A stretch of 43,932 bases of DNA from Syntrophus sp. (in: bacteria) (GTDB lineage Bacteria > Desulfobacterota > Syntrophia > Syntrophales > UBA8958): contig DMAT01000275.1 in NCBI GenBank assembly GCA_003451635.1, positions 1 through 43,932 on the forward strand, given 5' to 3'. Below the pieces are notes generated by a model, which did no database searches, was not told where the DNA came from, and saw nothing but the letters and a program-made list of their open reading frames with translations. Position 1 is the first letter of the stretch; every line of letters begins with the position of its first letter. Positions 1 through 6,826 of the stretch are shown here, one piece after another. Both the position numbers and the translations under genes were made by a program.

Positions 1-83
1 ATCCCTGAACAAGGTATTTTACCAGTTCATGCTCCTTGTTCTTAACATGGAGCATGAACTGGTAAAATACCTTGTTCAGGGAT
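1..83. repeat. Perfect 35-bp inverted repeat at the left edge
   Basis: Positions 1-35 and 49-83 are exact reverse complements, separated by 13 nt. The right arm lies in the reading frame of the FliK-like gene and reads as ordinary protein, so the left arm is a backwards copy of coding DNA. No T-run follows it, so it is not a normal terminator. It is most likely a fold-back artefact at the end of an assembled contig; a real inverted duplication is less likely. Confidence 0.9.
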
Positions 84-685
84 CAACGATTTCCAAAGGC
101 CGCGATCAAGCTTCCGTCAAAAGATTGTTCATGGATATATTACGGAATCTCAACGCCTTCATGGGTGATGTTTCGAACGTCGACGATGCCCTCCTAAATC
201 AATTGAAACAGCTTCGATCCTATGCCGAAGAATCCATATCCGCCCTTGAGACGCATCAGATCCTCAATGTTTTATCCCGGGAAAGTGACGGACCATATAT
301 TCTGCAGTTTCCCTTTGCTTTTCCCGAAGGGGTGCGCATGCAGGATATTTACATCGAGCGAGAAAATGAACAGGGAAAGGACGATGAAGGAAAGGGAGCG
401 TCGTTTAGAATGACTATTTATTTAGATCTTGATCAAATGGGCGAGATTGCCCTTGATGCGAGGTTTCAGGGTAAAAAGATAGATTGTGTCTTTCATTGTC
501 AAAATGAGGACATATCTCATTTTGTAGGAAATAATCTGGATGAACTGAAAGTAAAACTGGAGGGGGCAGGTTACGATGTGGGTGGGTTGCAATGTCTGGT
601 TGAAGAAAATGTTCATATAATGAGGCAGGAATATTTAGCTCGTCAGCCCTTCTATAACCGTTTAGCCCTCAATCTCTTTGCATGA
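29..685 (+). CDS. fliK: FliK-like flagellar hook-length control protein, C-terminal part (probably 5' truncated)
   Basis: The product (218 aa as read) resembles the C-terminal domain of FliK, which stops hook growth and switches the export gate to late substrates. Residues about 85-215 carry the Flg_hook-like pattern: LQFPF followed by a polar loop, then MTIYLDLDQMGEIALDARFQ and a helix ending in EGAGYDVGGL. The preceding residues are helical (LRSYAEESISALETHQILNVL), as in other FliK C-termini. The frame is open back to the window edge and the first 83 nt are a suspicious inverted repeat, so neither ATG at 29 nor ATG at 47 is a trustworthy start. FliK proteins are normally 350 aa or longer, so the N-terminal half is probably missing. 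The stop overlaps the start of fhlB by ATGA, which suggests translational coupling and supports a flagellar role. Confidence 0.7.
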   Translation: MLLVLNMEHELVKYLVQGSTISKGRDQASVKRLFMDILRNLNAFMGDVSNVDDALLNQLKQLRSYAEESISALETHQILNVLSRESDGPYILQFPFAFPEGVRMQDIYIERENEQGKDDEGKGASFRMTIYLDLDQMGEIALDARFQGKKIDCVFHCQNEDISHFVGNNLDELKVKLEGAGYDVGGLQCLVEENVHIMRQEYLARQPFYNRLALNLFA

Positions 686-987
686 GTGGGGAACGGATGA
701 AAAAACCGGGAAAACAGATTCTTGCCGCCGCCCTTCAGTATGATCAAGACAAGGACAAAGCTCCTAAAATTACGGCGAAAGGGAAAGGGCTTATTGCCGA
801 AAAAATTATCGAACTTGCCCGTGAAAATGGCATACCCATTCAACAAGACCCAGGTCTGGTACAAATCCTCTGTAAACTCGATATTGACGAGGAAATTCCC
901 GTAGAGCTTTACAGGGCTATCGCCGAACTGCTCGCCTTTGTCTATTCGATGAACGAGCGTAGCAAGGAGATGCCATCTAAGCTATAA
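682..987 (+). CDS. fhlB: FhlB: stand-alone FlhB C-terminal domain homologue
   Basis: This 101-aa protein matches the cytoplasmic C-terminal domain of the export-switch protein FlhB without its membrane part. The segments AAALQYDQDKDKAPKI, GKGLIAEKIIELARENGIPI and IPVELYRAIAELLAFVY are the usual FlhB_C landmarks. The Asn-Pro-Thr-His autocleavage site of full-length FlhB is absent, as is usual in these short paralogues. It overlaps the FliK-like gene by 4 nt (ATGA), a pairing common in deltaproteobacteria and Gram-positives; the two proteins are thought to act together in substrate-specificity switching. A second ATG at 697 (MKKPGKQ) is an alternative start. A weak hairpin at 996-1014 follows the gene. 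Confidence 0.85.
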   Translation: MSGERMKKPGKQILAAALQYDQDKDKAPKITAKGKGLIAEKIIELARENGIPIQQDPGLVQILCKLDIDEEIPVELYRAIAELLAFVYSMNERSKEMPSKL

Positions 988-995
988 TTTTCAAC

Positions 996-1014
996 ATGGG
1001 AATATTTTTCCCAT
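996..1014. other. 7-bp hairpin/dyad downstream of fhlB
   Basis: ATGGGAA and TTCCCAT flank a 5-nt TATTT loop. It could weakly end the fliK-fhlB transcript, but it lacks a clean T-run. Its core resembles the GGAAATTATTTCC dyads near other flagellar promoters, and it lies about 105 bp upstream of the flgF sigma-54 site, an enhancer-like distance. Function not established. Confidence 0.5.
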
Positions 1015-1118
1015 TATTATATTCTCCATTACCTTAATCCAGCCACGCGGGGGGAGGAGATACGTGTGTTTTGAGGAGTTTGTTCAAAGAACAGCGTGAA
1101 GATGTTCATATGACCGGG

Positions 1119-1134
1119 TGGCATGTTCATTGCA
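1119..1134 (+). promoter_or_regulatory. Sigma-54 (-24/-12) promoter for the flgF operon
   Basis: TGGCATGTTCATTGCA matches the RpoN consensus TGGCACR-N4-TTGCW, with GG and GC separated by exactly 10 nt. Transcription should start near 1146, leaving a short leader with GAAAGG at 1151-1156 before the flgF ATG at 1163. The preceding genes end at 987, so this promoter separately controls flgF-flgG-flgA-flgH-flgI-flgJ. Confidence 0.85.
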
Positions 1135-1162
1135 TATATTTCAAGTAAACGAAAGGTATTCC

Positions 1163-1873
1163 ATGGCAGGAGATATCAAGGACATTGCAAGTGCCGCCGA
1201 GCGGCTGGTGGTAAAATTAGAAAATGTCACCAACAATCTCGCCAATGCATCCACAATCGGTTTTAAGGAAGAGTATCTCCGGTCCATCTCCGAGAACGAT
1301 CTCCTGAATCAACAAGAAAATCAGGTGCCCGTTGACAGTCACAGCATAAACATGAGTCAGGGAATGATTCAGCAGACCGGGAATGCCCTGGATGTTGCTC
1401 TCGATGGGGACGGGTTTTTTGCCATACAGACCAAAGATGGAGAATTATATACCAGGAAAGGGAATTTTCACCTGAATAAAAACAGTGAAATTGTCACTTC
1501 TGCCGGTGAACCTGTTTTAGGCGATAGAGGCCCTATTGTAGCAAAAGGGAAAAATATAAATATTGATCAGCAGGGCTTGATAACTGTCGATGGCGGTCAG
1601 ATTGGAAAATTGAAAGTCGTCACGTTTGCCCAGCCAAAAATGCTGGAAAGAGCTGGAAATGGTGTTTTCAGCGCTCCAGCCGCGGCAGGTGTGAAGGTTA
1701 AAGATAATCCCCAAATTGTATCGAACTCGGTCGAACTATCAAATGTCAATGCAGTGCAGCAGATGGTTACGATGATTGAAATTCAGCGAACTATGGAAAC
1801 ATATCAAAAACTTATTCAAACAATCACAGAGCAAGACAAAATTTCGACAACTCGTGTCGGCAGACTCATGTAA
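1163..1873 (+). CDS. flgF: FlgF, proximal rod protein
   Basis: This is a 236-aa axial protein of the flagellar basal-body rod, located between the MS ring and FlgG. The N-terminal rod motif is visible (VTNNLANASTIGFKEEYL), as is the central FlgE/F/G-type block (VALDGDGFFAIQTKDGELYTRKGNF). The C-terminal helix is of the rod type (SNVNAVQQMVTMIEIQRTMETYQKLI). I chose ATG 1163 because GAAAGG lies 6 nt upstream. The upstream GTG at 1118 falls inside the sigma-54 promoter and would add 15 residues with no family similarity. It is the first gene of a sigma-54 operon, with flgG 12 bp downstream behind a strong AAAGGAGG. FlgF is slightly shorter than usual but intact. Confidence 0.93.
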   Translation: MAGDIKDIASAAERLVVKLENVTNNLANASTIGFKEEYLRSISENDLLNQQENQVPVDSHSINMSQGMIQQTGNALDVALDGDGFFAIQTKDGELYTRKGNFHLNKNSEIVTSAGEPVLGDRGPIVAKGKNINIDQQGLITVDGGQIGKLKVVTFAQPKMLERAGNGVFSAPAAAGVKVKDNPQIVSNSVELSNVNAVQQMVTMIEIQRTMETYQKLIQTITEQDKISTTRVGRLM

Positions 1874-1885
1874 AAGGAGGTCAAA

Positions 1886-2668
1886 ATGATCCGCTCGTTA
1901 TGGACGGCAGCAACAGTAATGAACGCACAATCTATGGAGCAGGATATCATTGCCAATAATCTGGCCAACGTCAACACGACAGGCTTCAAAAGATCTCGTG
2001 TGGATTTCCAGGATCTTATGTACCAAATTGGTTCTAAATCCGGAACAGAAACCACGGCCGGGGTAAGATTACCTACGGGCATTGAGGTTGGAATGGGCGT
2101 CAAGGTCGTATCTATACAGAAATTGTTTAATCAGGGAGATTTCCAGCAGACAGGCAACCAATTTGACTGGGCAATTGAAGGAGAAGGTTTCTTTCAACTG
2201 GATAACAATGGGCAGACCGTTTATTCGCGGGCAGGTAATTGGAAGATCGACAAGAATGGCATGCTCGTGAATTCCGACGGCCTGAAACTCCTCCCCAATG
2301 TGACAATACCTACGGCGGCAGTAACTTTTACTGTCGACAAAAGCGGCACCTGGTCGGCGACAGACAAAGCGGGGACAGTGATTTCTTCAGGTTCGCTCCA
2401 ACTGGCCAGATTTATCAATCCCGGCGGTTTGACTAGCTTGGGCAGAAATACATACGAAAAATCGGAAAGCTCCGGTGACCCGCAGCTTGGTACCCCCGGA
2501 GTAGAAGGCAACGGCACTATCGCTCAGTTCACTCTTGAAATGTCCAATGTCAGCGTCATTGAAGAAATGATAAAGATGATCGCTGGTCAACGGGCCTACG
2601 AAATCGATTCGAAGGCGGTGCAAACGGCGGACACGATGCTGTCACTCGTTGCTAATTTGAAGAGGTAA
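1886..2668 (+). CDS. flgG: FlgG, distal rod protein
   Basis: At 260 aa it is the standard length for FlgG, the distal rod subunit that passes through the P and L rings. The N-terminus (MIRSLWTAATVMNAQSMEQD) leads into the rod motif NNLANVNTTGFKRSRVDFQD. The C-terminal helix (VIEEMIKMIAGQRAYEIDSK) is typical and ends in ADTMLSLVANLKR. An ideal Shine-Dalgarno AAAGGAGG at 1873-1880 sits 5 nt before the ATG and overlaps the end of flgF, indicating co-transcription. FlgG is the most conserved rod protein, so the assignment is firm. Confidence 0.97.
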   Translation: MIRSLWTAATVMNAQSMEQDIIANNLANVNTTGFKRSRVDFQDLMYQIGSKSGTETTAGVRLPTGIEVGMGVKVVSIQKLFNQGDFQQTGNQFDWAIEGEGFFQLDNNGQTVYSRAGNWKIDKNGMLVNSDGLKLLPNVTIPTAAVTFTVDKSGTWSATDKAGTVISSGSLQLARFINPGGLTSLGRNTYEKSESSGDPQLGTPGVEGNGTIAQFTLEMSNVSVIEEMIKMIAGQRAYEIDSKAVQTADTMLSLVANLKR

Positions 2669-2672
2669 TGTC

Positions 2673-3404
2673 ATGAACAGGTTCCCCCATGTTAAACTTC
2701 TGCTTTTCCTTGCGTCTATGTCGATTTTGATAATCAATAATGCCCATGCAGGGATTCAAAAGGAAGTGAAGTTCACCCAGGGACGCATACACAATCTCGT
2801 TCAGGACTATATTGAAGAAAATATGCCCTGGTCGAAAGACGCCGTTCGCTTCGAGTTTGCTTCGCAAAGAGATGATATTGTGTTGCAGGGCGAAAAAATA
2901 TCCCACAGGATTGTAGAATTACACAATCAGGGCTACATAGGTGAGTCTCGATTTTCAGTCAAATACTATGATCGTAATACCTTCATCAGGGAGTCGATCG
3001 TCAGGGTTAAAATGGAAGTACAGAGAGATATCGTTGTTGCCAGCCGCAGTCTTTCTCGGGATATCCAGATTGGAGAGGCTGATGTCCATGTCGTTAAAAA
3101 ATGGGTAAGCCGTATGGCCCCCAACATTGTCAGTAATCCCAGGGAAGCGATCGGAAAAAGGCTTACGGTCGGCGCCGCTGCCAACGAGGAAATTCAAGCT
3201 GGCTATCTGAAAAGGCCAATTTTAATAAAAAGAGGGGCCCCCGTGCGGATCGTTTATGAAAGGGGTGCCTTATCCGTCAGCGCCCTGGGGTATTCCGAAG
3301 AGGACGGTGTGTCGGGCGGAATGGTACGAATCAAAAATGCGGCGTCAAAAAAGGCGGTACATGCCCGGGTTATCGATGATTCGAGTGTTGCCATAGAATT
3401 TTAG
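2673..3404 (+). CDS. flgA: FlgA, periplasmic P-ring assembly chaperone
   Basis: This 243-aa protein has a Sec signal peptide (hydrophobic core LLLFLASMSILIINNAHA, cleavage likely after Ala26). The C-terminal half is an SAF-type domain: VVASRSLSRDIQIGEADV, then a conserved RLTVGAAANEEIQAGYL block and a basic tail strand (AVHARVIDDSSVAIEF). FlgA helps FlgI polymerise around the rod in the periplasm. It starts 4 nt after flgG and its stop directly abuts the flgH translation signals, so the genes form one operon. Gram-positives lack this gene, so it also marks an outer membrane. Confidence 0.93.
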   Translation: MNRFPHVKLLLFLASMSILIINNAHAGIQKEVKFTQGRIHNLVQDYIEENMPWSKDAVRFEFASQRDDIVLQGEKISHRIVELHNQGYIGESRFSVKYYDRNTFIRESIVRVKMEVQRDIVVASRSLSRDIQIGEADVHVVKKWVSRMAPNIVSNPREAIGKRLTVGAAANEEIQAGYLKRPILIKRGAPVRIVYERGALSVSALGYSEEDGVSGGMVRIKNAASKKAVHARVIDDSSVAIEF

Positions 3405-3413
3405 GTGATCATC

Positions 3414-4100
3414 ATGAAGAAAAAAATATTATTGGCCGCTATCCTGATACTCTGCACCGGTTGCGTTGAATCTGAACATGCGGTTAAGAAGGAGCCATTA
3501 ATAACCCAACTTCCCCAGCCGGCACAAGTAACCTCTGCCCCCGCGTCTCTCTGGCCCGGGGAAAGCAACAGAAATATGCTTTTTGCGGACAACAAGGCAC
3601 GATATTTAAATGATATCGTCACGATCGTAATTTCCGAGGCCTCTACAGGGTCCAATGATGCAAGCACCAACACAAGTAGGGCCACATCAACCAACGCCGG
3701 TATATCTGCCCTTTTTGGAATTGATACATCAATCATTAACAAGAATCCAAACATGGGGACATCCATATCGGTGGGAGGCGGATCTGCCAACAACATGAAA
3801 GGGCAGGGCGATACTTCCCGGAGTTCTAAGATGAATGCACAAATAGCGGGAAGGATCATTAAGGTATTTGATAACGGCAATATGGTAATCGAGGGTCGAA
3901 GGCAGGTAACAGTCAATGCCGAAGATCAATATATCGTGATTACCGGAATTATCCGTCCTGAAGATGTGACACCGGAAAACTTTGTTCACTCCCGTAATAT
4001 TTCCGATGCCCGGATAGTTTATACGGGGATGGGAGTCATTAACGACAAATCCCATCCCGGTTGGGGAACGAGGATTCTGGACTGGGTCTGGCCTTTTTAA
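3414..4100 (+). CDS. flgH: FlgH, outer-membrane L-ring lipoprotein
   Basis: This 228-aa lipoprotein forms the L ring in the outer membrane. The N-terminus is a lipoprotein signal, KKKILLAAILILCTGC, with lipidation expected at Cys17. The body has the FlgH hallmarks: SLWPGESNRNMLFADNKARYLNDIV, ASTGSNDASTNTSRATS, and GRIIKVFDNGNMVIEGRRQV followed by GIIRPEDVTPENFVHSRNIS. I chose ATG 3414 because AGGTGA lies 5 nt upstream; a GTG at 3405 would add MII before the basic n-region. The following gene, flgI, is separated by 79 bp that hold a GC-rich repeat. Confidence 0.95.
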   Translation: MKKKILLAAILILCTGCVESEHAVKKEPLITQLPQPAQVTSAPASLWPGESNRNMLFADNKARYLNDIVTIVISEASTGSNDASTNTSRATSTNAGISALFGIDTSIINKNPNMGTSISVGGGSANNMKGQGDTSRSSKMNAQIAGRIIKVFDNGNMVIEGRRQVTVNAEDQYIVITGIIRPEDVTPENFVHSRNISDARIVYTGMGVINDKSHPGWGTRILDWVWPF

Positions 4101-4132
4101 TAAGATTATGAAGAACTCCACAAAAAACCCAG

Positions 4133-4172
4133 TTTCCTCCCTCCCTTCGCGGGAGGGTATTGAGGGGAGGGG
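4133..4172. repeat. GC-rich palindromic (REP-like) element between flgH and flgI
   Basis: The stretch holds CCCTCCC (4139-4145) and GGGAGGG (4151-4157) around a TTCGC loop, followed by GAGGGGAGGGG. It resembles the short C-rich/G-rich intergenic repeats scattered through many proteobacterial genomes. Its right end doubles as the flgI Shine-Dalgarno region. Only one copy is in this window, so repeat status is inferred. Confidence 0.5.
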
Positions 4173-4179
4173 TCACAAA

Positions 4180-5367
4180 ATGATAAAAAAAATAGCCTTG
4201 GTAATGATTTGTTTGCTTATGCTTGTCGAGCCTCTCTGGGCGGCTCGCATCAAGGACATTGCCGCTATTGGCGGTGTAAGAACAAACCAGCTCGTCGGGT
4301 ATGGTCTCGTAGTCGGCCTTATGGGTACGGGAGATGACGTAAAGAACGGTTTTACAAGAGAAACCATAGCAAACATGCTCAGTCGTCAGGGCCTTTCCAT
4401 ACGGTCAAGGGATCCGGCTACTCTCCTGGATCGGGATCTCAAGGCAAAAAATGTCGCCTCCGTTATGGTAACAGCCACATTGCCGGCTTTTGCCAAGAAT
4501 GGGACAAGGATTGACGCTCTTGTATCTTCTATGGGCGACGCCACGAGTATGCAGGGGGGAACGCTGATCATGACGCCCCTGCGGGCGCCGAACGGTGATA
4601 TCTATGCTGTTGCCCAGGGCGGTCTTGTCATCGGTGGTTTCAGCGCCGGCGGCGCCAACGCCTCTGCTATGAAAAATCAAACAAATGTCGGCGTCGTACC
4701 GAACGGAGCCCTTGTGGAAAAGGAGATTCCCTTCAGTCTTGAGGATGCAAAATCTTTAACGATCAATCTTTTTTATCCCGACTTCACCACCTCCAGGCAA
4801 ATGGCCCAGAGACTAAATACGATGATGAATATTCAGCTTGAAGCGCAAGCTAAAGATTCTGCCACCGTGGCAATCAAACTAAAAGATGCATATAAAAATA
4901 ATGTTATGGACATTATTTCGGAACTCGAAAATCTCGATGTCAGTATCTCCACGCCTGCCGTTGTCGTCATTAATGAAAAGACAGGAACCGTCGTCATGGG
5001 TGAGATGGTGAGGATTTCTACGGTAGCGGTCGCCCACGGGAATCTCACCATACAGATTAAGGAAACCCCGATTATTTCCCAACCACTGCCGTTTTCCCCA
5101 CAAGCAACGGCGGGTTCGACGCCGATGGTCAGCACTGGGAAGGATGGAACGATCGTCGCCCCCGGAGGTCAGACTGTTGTCGCAAAGGATACCAAATTAT
5201 CTGTGACGGAAGATAAGAAGCAACTGATGGTGGTTCCCAGAGGCGTCTCTATTCAGGAAGTTGTCCAGGCCTTAAATGCGATCGGCGTGACGCCGCGAGA
5301 TCTTATCTCGATTCTCCAGGCTATCAAGACGGCCGGTGCCCTTCAGGCCGATCTGCGGGTAATGTAG
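4180..5367 (+). CDS. flgI: FlgI, periplasmic P-ring protein
   Basis: This is a 395-aa P-ring subunit around the distal rod. The signal peptide is MIKKIALVMICLLMLVEPLWA, followed directly by the family signature ARIKDIAAIGGVRTNQLVGY and GLVVGLMGTGD. Further on are RGGTLIMTPL-type and GALVEKEIPF blocks, and the C-terminal VTPRDLISILQAIKTAGAL. I chose ATG 4180: it is preceded by GAGGGGAGGGG and begins the signal peptide. An in-frame ATG at 4108 would put 24 residues encoded by the REP-like element in front of the signal peptide. It is slightly longer than the enterobacterial protein (about 365 aa). The flgJ gene follows 12 bp later. Confidence 0.95.
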   Translation: MIKKIALVMICLLMLVEPLWAARIKDIAAIGGVRTNQLVGYGLVVGLMGTGDDVKNGFTRETIANMLSRQGLSIRSRDPATLLDRDLKAKNVASVMVTATLPAFAKNGTRIDALVSSMGDATSMQGGTLIMTPLRAPNGDIYAVAQGGLVIGGFSAGGANASAMKNQTNVGVVPNGALVEKEIPFSLEDAKSLTINLFYPDFTTSRQMAQRLNTMMNIQLEAQAKDSATVAIKLKDAYKNNVMDIISELENLDVSISTPAVVVINEKTGTVVMGEMVRISTVAVAHGNLTIQIKETPIISQPLPFSPQATAGSTPMVSTGKDGTIVAPGGQTVVAKDTKLSVTEDKKQLMVVPRGVSIQEVVQALNAIGVTPRDLISILQAIKTAGALQADLRVM

Positions 5368-5379
5368 GAGGTGGAGCCT

Positions 5380-5709
5380 ATGGATATTGTGATAAACATT
5401 AAAGATTCAACGGCTGCGGGAAACGTTCAGGCCAAACCCTTGACGCTGAAGCAGATCGAAGATAACAAAAAACTAAAAAAGGCGTGCGCCGATTTCGAAG
5501 CAATTCTTACTTATAATCTTTTCAAAGCCATGAGAAAGACGATTCCAGCCGGAGGGGCCATCAACACAATCGCCGGGAAAGATACGTTTGATATGCTCAT
5601 GGACCAGAAGGTTGCAGAGGATCTTTCCAAGAAGAACGGCGGATTGGGGATTCAAAAAATATTGTATAACCAGCTTGTCATAAAGGCCAATAATAACAAT
5701 GGTCAATAA
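5380..5709 (+). CDS. flgJ: FlgJ-type rod-binding (cap) protein without a muramidase domain
   Basis: This 109-aa protein corresponds to the N-terminal rod-binding domain of FlgJ, which caps and scaffolds rod assembly. Diagnostic segments are KKACADFEAILTYNLFKAMR, followed by DTFDMLMDQKVAEDLSKKNG and GLGIQKILYNQL. The peptidoglycan hydrolase half of enterobacterial FlgJ is absent, as in many deltaproteobacteria. A separate lytic transglycosylase at 37419-38183 may supply that activity. ATG 5380 was preferred over GTG 5371 because AGGAGGT ends 7 nt before it. It is the last gene of the flgF operon before the flgM promoter. Confidence 0.9.
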   Translation: MDIVINIKDSTAAGNVQAKPLTLKQIEDNKKLKKACADFEAILTYNLFKAMRKTIPAGGAINTIAGKDTFDMLMDQKVAEDLSKKNGGLGIQKILYNQLVIKANNNNGQ

Positions 5710-5717
5710 ATATTGAT

Positions 5718-5745
5718 TAAAGTATTTTCCCATCGATACCGATAG
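5718..5745 (+). promoter_or_regulatory. Sigma-28 (FliA) promoter of flgM
   Basis: The -35 is TAAAGTAT and the -10 is ACCGATAG, 12 nt apart. Both are close to the FliA consensus TAAAGTTT-N11-GCCGATAA. Transcription should start near 5753, 26 nt before the flgM ATG. The -10 and its flank (CGATAGT) are shared with the flaG and fliC promoters. Confidence 0.8.
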
Positions 5746-5778
5746 TGATTGTGAAAGAGACATTGTGGGAGGCGGAAT

Positions 5779-6087
5779 ATGAAAATTACAGATAAGGGGA
5801 ATACGCCGATCAGCATCATTCAGCAGTACCAGAAGAATGAAGACCCCAAGGCAGCTGTGCATAAACAAGCGCCCCAACCTGAGGCGAATCCTGAGGAGAA
5901 GGTCAGTATTTCCAAGGAATCCAAAGATGCCGGGATGATGAGGGGAATTATAAGTAATCTTACTGATATCAGAGAAGACAAGGTCCAGGAACTGAAAACG
6001 CGGATTGAAAATGGGACCTATGAAGTGAAGTCTGAAGACATTGCCAGGAAGATCGTTGCCGAATCGCTAATTGACATATTTGCGTAG
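5779..6087 (+). CDS. flgM: FlgM, anti-sigma-28 factor
   Basis: This 102-aa protein binds FliA and keeps late flagellar genes off until FlgM is exported through the finished hook. Residues 40-60 (EEKVSISKESKDAG) and the C-terminal half (REDKVQELKTRIENGTYEVK then IARKIVAESLIDIFA) match the FlgM family, including the sigma-binding helices. GGGAGGCGG lies just upstream. It has its own sigma-28 promoter at 5718-5745, which closes a negative feedback loop, and may also receive readthrough from the sigma-54 flgF operon. A strong hairpin (6102-6127) follows. Confidence 0.92.
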   Translation: MKITDKGNTPISIIQQYQKNEDPKAAVHKQAPQPEANPEEKVSISKESKDAGMMRGIISNLTDIREDKVQELKTRIENGTYEVKSEDIARKIVAESLIDIFA

Positions 6088-6101
6088 CCTAAAAGGGTCA
6101 T

Positions 6102-6127
6102 CCGGGTGGGAAATATTTTCCGCCCGG
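6102..6127 (+). terminator. Strong hairpin after flgM, possible terminator
   Basis: CCGGGTGGGAAA pairs with TTTTCCGCCCGG (two G-T pairs) around a very small loop. It has no T-run, so termination would be atypical. The AT-rich centre resembles the GGAAATTATTTCC dyads elsewhere and lies about 130 bp upstream of the flgN sigma-54 site, so it may also be a regulator site. From here to 6248 I see nothing else recognisable. Confidence 0.5.
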
Positions 6128-6248
6128 TTGCACTGAAAAGAACCTCTCTCACCTTAAGACAATCCAAATTCTGACCATACATCCTGTGAAGTAATATATA
6201 TACTAGTAAATATAATGACATGTATGATGCGTGGGCATGATTCATCAG

Positions 6249-6264
6249 TGGCATAACCTTTGCT
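6249..6264 (+). promoter_or_regulatory. Sigma-54 (-24/-12) promoter for flgN-flgK-flgL
   Basis: TGGCATAACCTTTGCT matches TGGCACR-N4-TTGCW with one -24 mismatch and the exact GG-N10-GC spacing. It is 52 bp before the flgN ATG. flgK, flgL and csrA follow at intergenic distances of 4, 23 and 18 nt, so this promoter probably drives all of them, and perhaps fliW. Confidence 0.85.
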
Positions 6265-6315
6265 ATCTCAAGTTACAAAGAACATTTTTCAACTACCTCT
6301 TCTGAAAGGACAGAT

Positions 6316-6822
6316 ATGAGTAAAACAGAGCTCCTCAATTCCCTTCTGGGCGTCATGGATGATGAAAGAGACAATTATGAGCTTCTCCTGGGAATCCTGG
6401 ACGATGAAAAAGAGGTGTTAATCCGGTCTAATCTTCAGGAGCTGATCGCAAGCAATACCCGTAAAGAAATGATCGTTAGAAAAAGTATGGTACTCGAAAG
6501 ATCAAGAAGAGATATATTAAGAGAAATTGGCGCCGCATTCAACATTCAGGACTCAAGGATCACGATGAGCCTGCTGATCAAGAGGGTGGAAGAGGCTCAA
6601 AAAGAGGAATTGGAAGCATTATGGAGCCGCCTTTCGAATCTTATCCAGGATGTACTCAAAAAAAACAAGGCAAATCAATCCTTGGCAGCCGCATCGGCAG
6701 GGTATGTAAATAGCTGGGCGCAGTTGCTGAAAAATCTGATGCATCCGGCGTCATCTTATGAGAGTACGGGAAAATTCGCAAATAACGCAAGCTATGGACG
6801 TATATTAAACAGCATAGGATAG
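6316..6822 (+). CDS. flgN: FlgN, export chaperone for hook-filament junction proteins
   Basis: This 168-aa, almost wholly helical cytosolic protein directly precedes flgK, where FlgN is normally encoded. FlgN keeps FlgK and FlgL unfolded and delivers them to the export gate. Matching features are the N-terminal helix (LLNSLLGVMDDERDNYELLL), the repeated acidic helices (GILDDEKEVLIRSNLQELIA, NTRKEMIVRKSMVLERSRRD) and a polar C-terminal tail. Sequence similarity in this family is low, so the name rests on the fold pattern and on the position 4 bp before flgK. The gene is preceded by GAAAGGA. Confidence 0.85.
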   Translation: MSKTELLNSLLGVMDDERDNYELLLGILDDEKEVLIRSNLQELIASNTRKEMIVRKSMVLERSRRDILREIGAAFNIQDSRITMSLLIKRVEEAQKEELEALWSRLSNLIQDVLKKNKANQSLAAASAGYVNSWAQLLKNLMHPASSYESTGKFANNASYGRILNSIG

Positions 6823-6826
6823 AATC

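Noticed and set aside
1118..1162. Longer flgF beginning at GTG 1118
   Set aside because: The codon lies inside the sigma-54 promoter and the added 15 residues have no family match; ATG 1163 has a good Shine-Dalgarno.
4108..4179. 24-residue N-terminal extension of FlgI
   Set aside because: It would be encoded by the REP-like element and would bury the signal peptide; ATG 4180 follows a strong ribosome binding site.
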